Shown here piece by piece: positions 59,901-64,000 of a DNA stretch of 64,000 bases (positions are counted from its first letter, which is position 1; each line of letters starts with the position of its first letter). The notes beneath the pieces are model-generated. The model was not told the origin of the DNA. It worked only from the letters and a program-made list of their open reading frames with translations, and did no database searches. The DNA comes from Anastatus disparis (taxonomy: Eukaryota > Arthropoda > Insecta > Hymenoptera > Eupelmidae). Made by a program: the position numbers and the translations under genes. Location: assembly GCA_017163975.1 (NCBI GenBank), contig JAFFSR010000251.1, positions 4,154,001 to 4,218,000 of the forward strand, written 5' to 3'.

Positions 59901-62900
59901 ACCGCGAAGAGTAAACCAGTACGATTGATCTGTATTCGACAGTCTTCTTATTTCTTCTAACGTCAATGATACTTTGCCAAGGTAATCTTTCATACCGAAA
60001 GTATCATGATCCCATAGTACCTGTTAAGAAACATAATCATTATTTTTCAAATTATTTATTGTAATTATTTATCAATTTGTTCTTTCAATTTTTTTCTCAA
60101 ATATTATTATGAACAATTCGATTTTTGTTATTTTATTTTGATAAAATGACAAAAATATGATAATTGGTTATTTTAAAAAATATAATATAAAAATTATAGG
60201 AATTGATTATTTTTTTTCTAAATACCTACCACGTCAAGAGTTTCGCCATTACGTGGTAAACCCATAATAGAACTTTCATCCCAGCAAGGATTCAATGTTT
60301 TCTTTTTAACGCTACTTTTGTACTTTGTTTCATTATTAAGTTTAAGCTCGCAAAATGGATCACTAAAGCCATTGAGATCCTTGGCAACGAGATCCTTAGC
60401 CCGGAGAAGCGTCACTTCCATCAAACCACTGCCGGTCGATAATAGACTCGAGACGTCCGATGCTGCGGCGTCAGTGTCACGATGCGTTAATAACAATTTC
60501 TAGAAATAGTGTTAAAAAACTATCAATTTTCTGGTGTTTTTAATGAAATAATGTTAGAATAAAGTATTGCTTACTGTTGCTTTATAAAACTTATAATTAA
60601 AAAAATTTTTTTCATTTATAATTTCATGTTAATACTTAATTACAATAATTTAATCATTTCTTTAATATTTTACTTGTATTGAATACAAAGAAATTTAATC
60701 GAGTTTTTTTTAACGTGAAATTTATATAACTTAAATTATTTTTAACTAACGTATAATAGATTGCTAATATCAATTACAGAGTATATTCAATATTGCCATT
60801 TTCATATTATTTCATCATAAGAATATTTAAAGATTAATTCTTCAATAAATTAATTTCAGAATAAACTATCACCGCTAATACAAAAGCAAGTCAGAGAGTT
60901 TTTAAATAATTGACTAAAAAAAAATTTTTGTACTAACCGCTTGTTGCATCCAAGGTAGACTGTTCCTTTTAGCCTTCGGTTCGTCTTCAACCGTGATTTG
61001 ATTAACGCTATTTCTTCGGCTCGTCGATACTTGTTGAACACTGCGAACTGGATGAAACAATACCGACACTGTCATCGTTGACAAACCATTTGATCCGCTT
61101 AATGTCAATTCTTTGCGAACAATCCACTTCATTCCCTGCAATAAAAATTTAATAATATTATCTTGAAGTAAAAAACAAACTTTTAGCAAAGTAATTTAAA
61201 ACTATGTAAATACATAAAAGGATCCCACGCAATTATTTTAATAATTACGATTGAAGTAATTATTTTAAAATAAACAAAATACATTAGCTTGTAAAGTAAC
61301 CTATAAATATTATTCAGTTAAATTTACAATCAAATTCATTGATTAGTCTCGGAGAATTTTGGGTTCTCGTATTTGAATATAATTATTATGAGAACATTGA
61401 CTTATCGAGACTTAAAAAATGTTATCTTAATCTGGAACTCAAAATTCTTCGTGACTATCGAAAAAATTCGCTTAAAAATTTAACTGAGTAATGTTTGTGA
61501 ATAACGTTACAAGCTATTGTATTTAATTTTCTAATAATTTTTGTAATTGCACGTTAGTCAATACTAGAAGGTAGAATCCTCTTATGAGGCTGCATCTTCT
61601 TAATAAATAAATTGATAATAATTCTCAACAATGATCAGAAAAATAATTTATCATCGAATAGCGGGTATTTGTGAAATAAATGTCACATAAAGACATAAGG
61701 TCAGTGAATTTGAAATTGGAAAGCAGTTTAAGTTGACATCGGACACCGGTCCTCAAACCATAATGTTGCAAACAAGATGCAAACAATAATCCATCAACCG
61801 TAACGAAAACCGGTAATGGTATCGATATCAAGTCAGTGTGTATACGTACTCAAAAGAAGTTTCAAGTTAACTCGTATTTTTTTATTTTTTATTCACGTAT
61901 AAAAACTATTTATACTGCCGTTCAATATTTATCGATGCATCGGAGGCATGTCTTATCGCGTTATTAATAGTTTATTCGTTACAAGACAGGAAGATGATTT
62001 TGATAAAAGATTTTTTATTTTCAAGTTTACCTAGGATTTTTCCATCTTTTTTTTCTCATGATTTATGAGGAATTTCTATATATTGTAGCTAATTCATTAG
62101 TCATTATAAATTTTCTTTAAATAAAATTTTTTTTTTTTTTTTAAATAAGAAAAATATTGAAAAAAGTAACAAACCGATGATAAGGACAGCATTGCAAGAC
62201 CTAGCATATCTGTATCGGCCATTTTTGAAATATTCCATGAGTATATAACGAAGCTCAAGGAAACTTGGGTATAATCTTGAACGAGAAATTCTGCACGCGA
62301 TTCCCAGTGTGGTGAGTTTGTACCGCGAACGTAATGAGTTGTTTTCACCTGAAAAATTACATTTCAAATTTATTTGAGGATAGTATAAACTTTTGTCTCA
62401 TCAAGAGCAAATTTAATATTTTATAATTTATTCATAATATATATAAGATAAATTTTGTTAATAATTATAATTTTTTATAAAATTTTATGCTTTTGATATA
62501 TAATTATTCACCTTTTTTCGATTATTGAACAGAAGACAGTATGGATTGCAGTGCGTTGTGTCACTATTGAGATTATCTGCAGAGTGAATGTATACTACAA
62601 GAACACCTATTGAAAAAAAAAAAATTTCTATTGTCAATAACAATACTAAAAACATTAAAATTTAAAAAATTGTTTACAGATTCACTGAATTTTTTAATAA
62701 TTTGTTCATTATAAATAAATATTTTTTTTTAACATCGTTATATTTATGCTATGCTATTTTTGCTACAGCGACGGAGCTCGTAAGTGTGTTTGTGAAGAAA
62801 GCACATGTAACGAAGAGTAGTGCTTGCATCAATCGGCTGCCGAGAGCGGGATTTAAACTCAGAACCTCGAAATTACGAATCTAACGCTTTACCGAATGAG

Positions 62901-63941
62901 CCACAGACCGACTCTAAATATATAAGTTTCTATTTAAAAAACACTTAGTTCCTAATTCGCAATAAACATTAGAGGTGTGCGAGTACTCGATTCTGCAAGT
63001 AACTTAGATTATTCGAGTAATTCATCTTTTTTCGAGTACTTAACGATATCGAGTACTGGACTCGAACTCGAAAAAAAACTCAACTCGACTCGATTATTCG
63101 AGTACTCGCACACACCTATAATAAACATAAACATAAAATTTTTTTTATTTTCAAAATGAAATTTCCTTGGCAGATGCGATTTTAAATTTTGTAATAGTAC
63201 GCACGCTGGAAAAGGAATTTGAAAAAAAAAAGAAACGAAGAAGACGAGAAAAATAAAAGCGAAGAAACTTTACCAGAAGTATGCGTTTCCATAGAATCAG
63301 GAATGCTTGGTTGCGGCACGTCAGGCTCAAGGGTCGGTAGCGTTGAGTATTCCAATCTCGCGCTTATGTTCGGAATGTTTGTACTGCTACGAGATGGCTT
63401 CTTTTGTTGCAGCACTGTCTCCACACTATTGAAGAGATTTTATTTTTTTAATAGCTTATTAATTAAGCACTTGGAACTATTGAAAAATAATTAGTATTTT
63501 AACGTCGAAAAAAAAATGGATTGATATGCCATTATAAAAATAAGAACGTTGGCAACAAAAAATTATAAACTTTTTCTACTTTTATAAAAAAAATAAAATA
63601 ATGGAAAAAATTAGGTTAGCCTACATATGACAAAAATTTAATAAAGAAGAGTAACATGAAAAAATTTTTAAATCAGTAAAGTAAAAGTGCATAAAAAGCA
63701 GTTATTCAAACTACTTACACTTGAGAATTTTCCCAATTATAAACGCCAAGAGCAAGCTCGAATTGAGCCAAGGTAATGGTGGTAACGAGCCTTTTAGCTT
63801 TGAGCTTGATAACGATGCGCTCGTTATCAAGCGCGCCGACGAGAAATGATACATCTTCATTCCAGCTTGGACTCAATTGAGATGTTACACGACGTTGATC
63901 ACCTATTGTCACGACTAGCCATCTTGCTTCGTCGTTGTTTG
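56935..63941 (-). CDS. Multi-C2-domain protein, tricalbin/extended-synaptotagmin-like (5' end outside window)
   Basis: Thirteen exons with consistent phases: 63,719-63,941; 63,274-63,425; 62,512-62,606; 62,175-62,348; 60,938-61,135; 60,230-60,499; 59,847-60,020; 59,502-59,763; 59,197-59,417; 58,498-58,723; 58,095-58,215; 57,804-58,015; 56,935-57,086. About 825 residues are visible. In order: the end of one C2 domain (VTIGDQRR, SPSWNEDVSFLV); a second C2 (GVLVVYIHSADNLNSD, NSPHWESRAEFLV); a third C2 with canonical calcium ligands (VAKDLNGFSDPFCELKL, LNPCWDES, WDHDTFGMKDYLG); a Ser/Pro-rich linker with a run of six prolines; and a last, poorer C2-like domain (CIDFHLDHDSVPRQAMLVFE). Such proteins tether ER to plasma membrane and move lipids. 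The SMP domain that would prove this would lie to the right of the window, so the family name is provisional. Confidence 0.8.
57142..57702. mobile_element. Foldback element in the last intron of the C2-domain gene
   Basis: CGAAGAGTGTCGGGGTATC at the left and, reversed, CAGAAGAGTGACGGAGTTC at the right match imperfectly over about 60 bases (including CGATTTYGCTCAAATTT). The open frame inside (57,149-57,346) has no recognisable protein. Confidence 0.6.
58280..58472. mobile_element. TTAA-flanked MITE (family 2)
   Basis: TTAACCTTCAAACTGTACAC at the left is mirrored by GTGTACAGTTTAAGAGTTAA at the right, with CTAGTGC next on both sides. It lies in an intron of the C2-domain gene. Confidence 0.8.
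58762..59147. mobile_element. TTAA-flanked foldback MITE (family 3)
   Basis: TTAAGGGGACGCTGGATCTC at the left is mirrored by GATCCAACGTCCTCTTAA at the right. The two halves are complementary almost to the centre (TTTGACATACTTAAAAAATC). Confidence 0.88.
62730..62915 (-). mobile_element. SINE S1 in an intron of the C2-domain gene
   Basis: Reverse strand; AACATCGTTATATTTATGC tail and GCTTTACCGAATGAGCCAC head. Box B is altered (GGGATTTAAACTC). Confidence 0.82.
62971..63119. mobile_element. Foldback MITE with AGGTGTGCGAGTACTCG ends
   Basis: GAGGTGTGCGAGTACTCGA at the left is mirrored by TCGAGTACTCGCACACACCT at the right. The interior repeats CGAGT and ACTCG words. The end type resembles hAT-derived MITEs. 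Confidence 0.8.
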
Positions 63942-64000
63942 CTGTTAATATTAAAATTTTTTTTTTTTTTATAATGCTGTTTTTAATTGTTTATGAGTAA
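63942..64000 (-). other. Intron at window edge
   Basis: After the acceptor (TTAATATTAACAG on minus) of the first visible C2 exon, the rest is T-rich intron. Confidence 0.6.

Noticed and set aside
61625..61831. Possible additional exon of the C2-domain gene
   Set aside because: Exons on either side already join in phase (SLSS to GMKWIV) and make a sensible C2 strand; this frame has no C2 features.

Overview
This is a window of an AT-rich eukaryotic nuclear genome. Its genes have spliceosomal introns, and the genes I recognise (complex I accessory subunits, BRK1, SVIP, a T-type calcium channel, a mitotic-type cyclin) are animal genes. Intron sizes, the AT bias, the tRNA-derived SINEs and the TA/TTAA-flanked MITEs suit an insect. 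A hymenopteran is my guess, at low confidence.

Layout. At 1-14,900 there is one recognisable exon, the N-terminal coding exon of a T-type (Cav3-like) calcium channel on the minus strand (3,756-4,066). It ends in a textbook U12-type AT-AC donor, and the rest of that stretch is intron, leader or intergenic sequence. At 15,028-17,527 lies an F-box/LRR gene (minus) with a suspicious extra G in the F-box exon. At 20,495-23,634 is a compact cluster: BRK1 (plus) converges on NDUFA11 (minus), and NDUFA11 diverges from NDUFV3 (plus), so two complex I accessory subunits share one 593-bp intergenic region. At 26,409-29,293 is an eight-exon cyclin A/B-like gene. A tandem segmental duplication of NDUFV3 intron 2 through cyclin intron 1 follows at 29.57-34.80 kb. 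It is interrupted by a ~2.9-kb non-autonomous DNA transposon (31,521-34,395) that carries a satellite array at each end.

From about 35.1 to 52.4 kb is a complex palindrome with three copies of a two-exon ATAD3-like AAA+ gene (two on minus, one on plus). All copies keep Walker A but have a degraded Walker B, sensor 1 and arginine finger. The copies are mosaics of one another, which points to gene conversion. The palindrome centre is a ~40-bp minisatellite whose units change orientation near 46.14 kb, flanked by mirror-image tRNA-like SINEs and MITEs.

At 52,990-53,653 lies SVIP, the small VCP-interacting protein (plus). From 56,935 to beyond 63,941 is a minus-strand multi-C2-domain gene (13 exons visible, 5' end outside the window) of tricalbin/extended-synaptotagmin-like type, with several MITEs and a SINE in its introns.

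The window's genes do not form one pathway. The NDUFA11/NDUFV3 pair is the only functional pairing visible; the rest is shaped by duplication and transposons. One SINE family occurs about fifteen times, mostly as partial copies. All exon boundaries were placed by eye from splice signals, reading phase and protein similarity recalled from memory; no searches were run.
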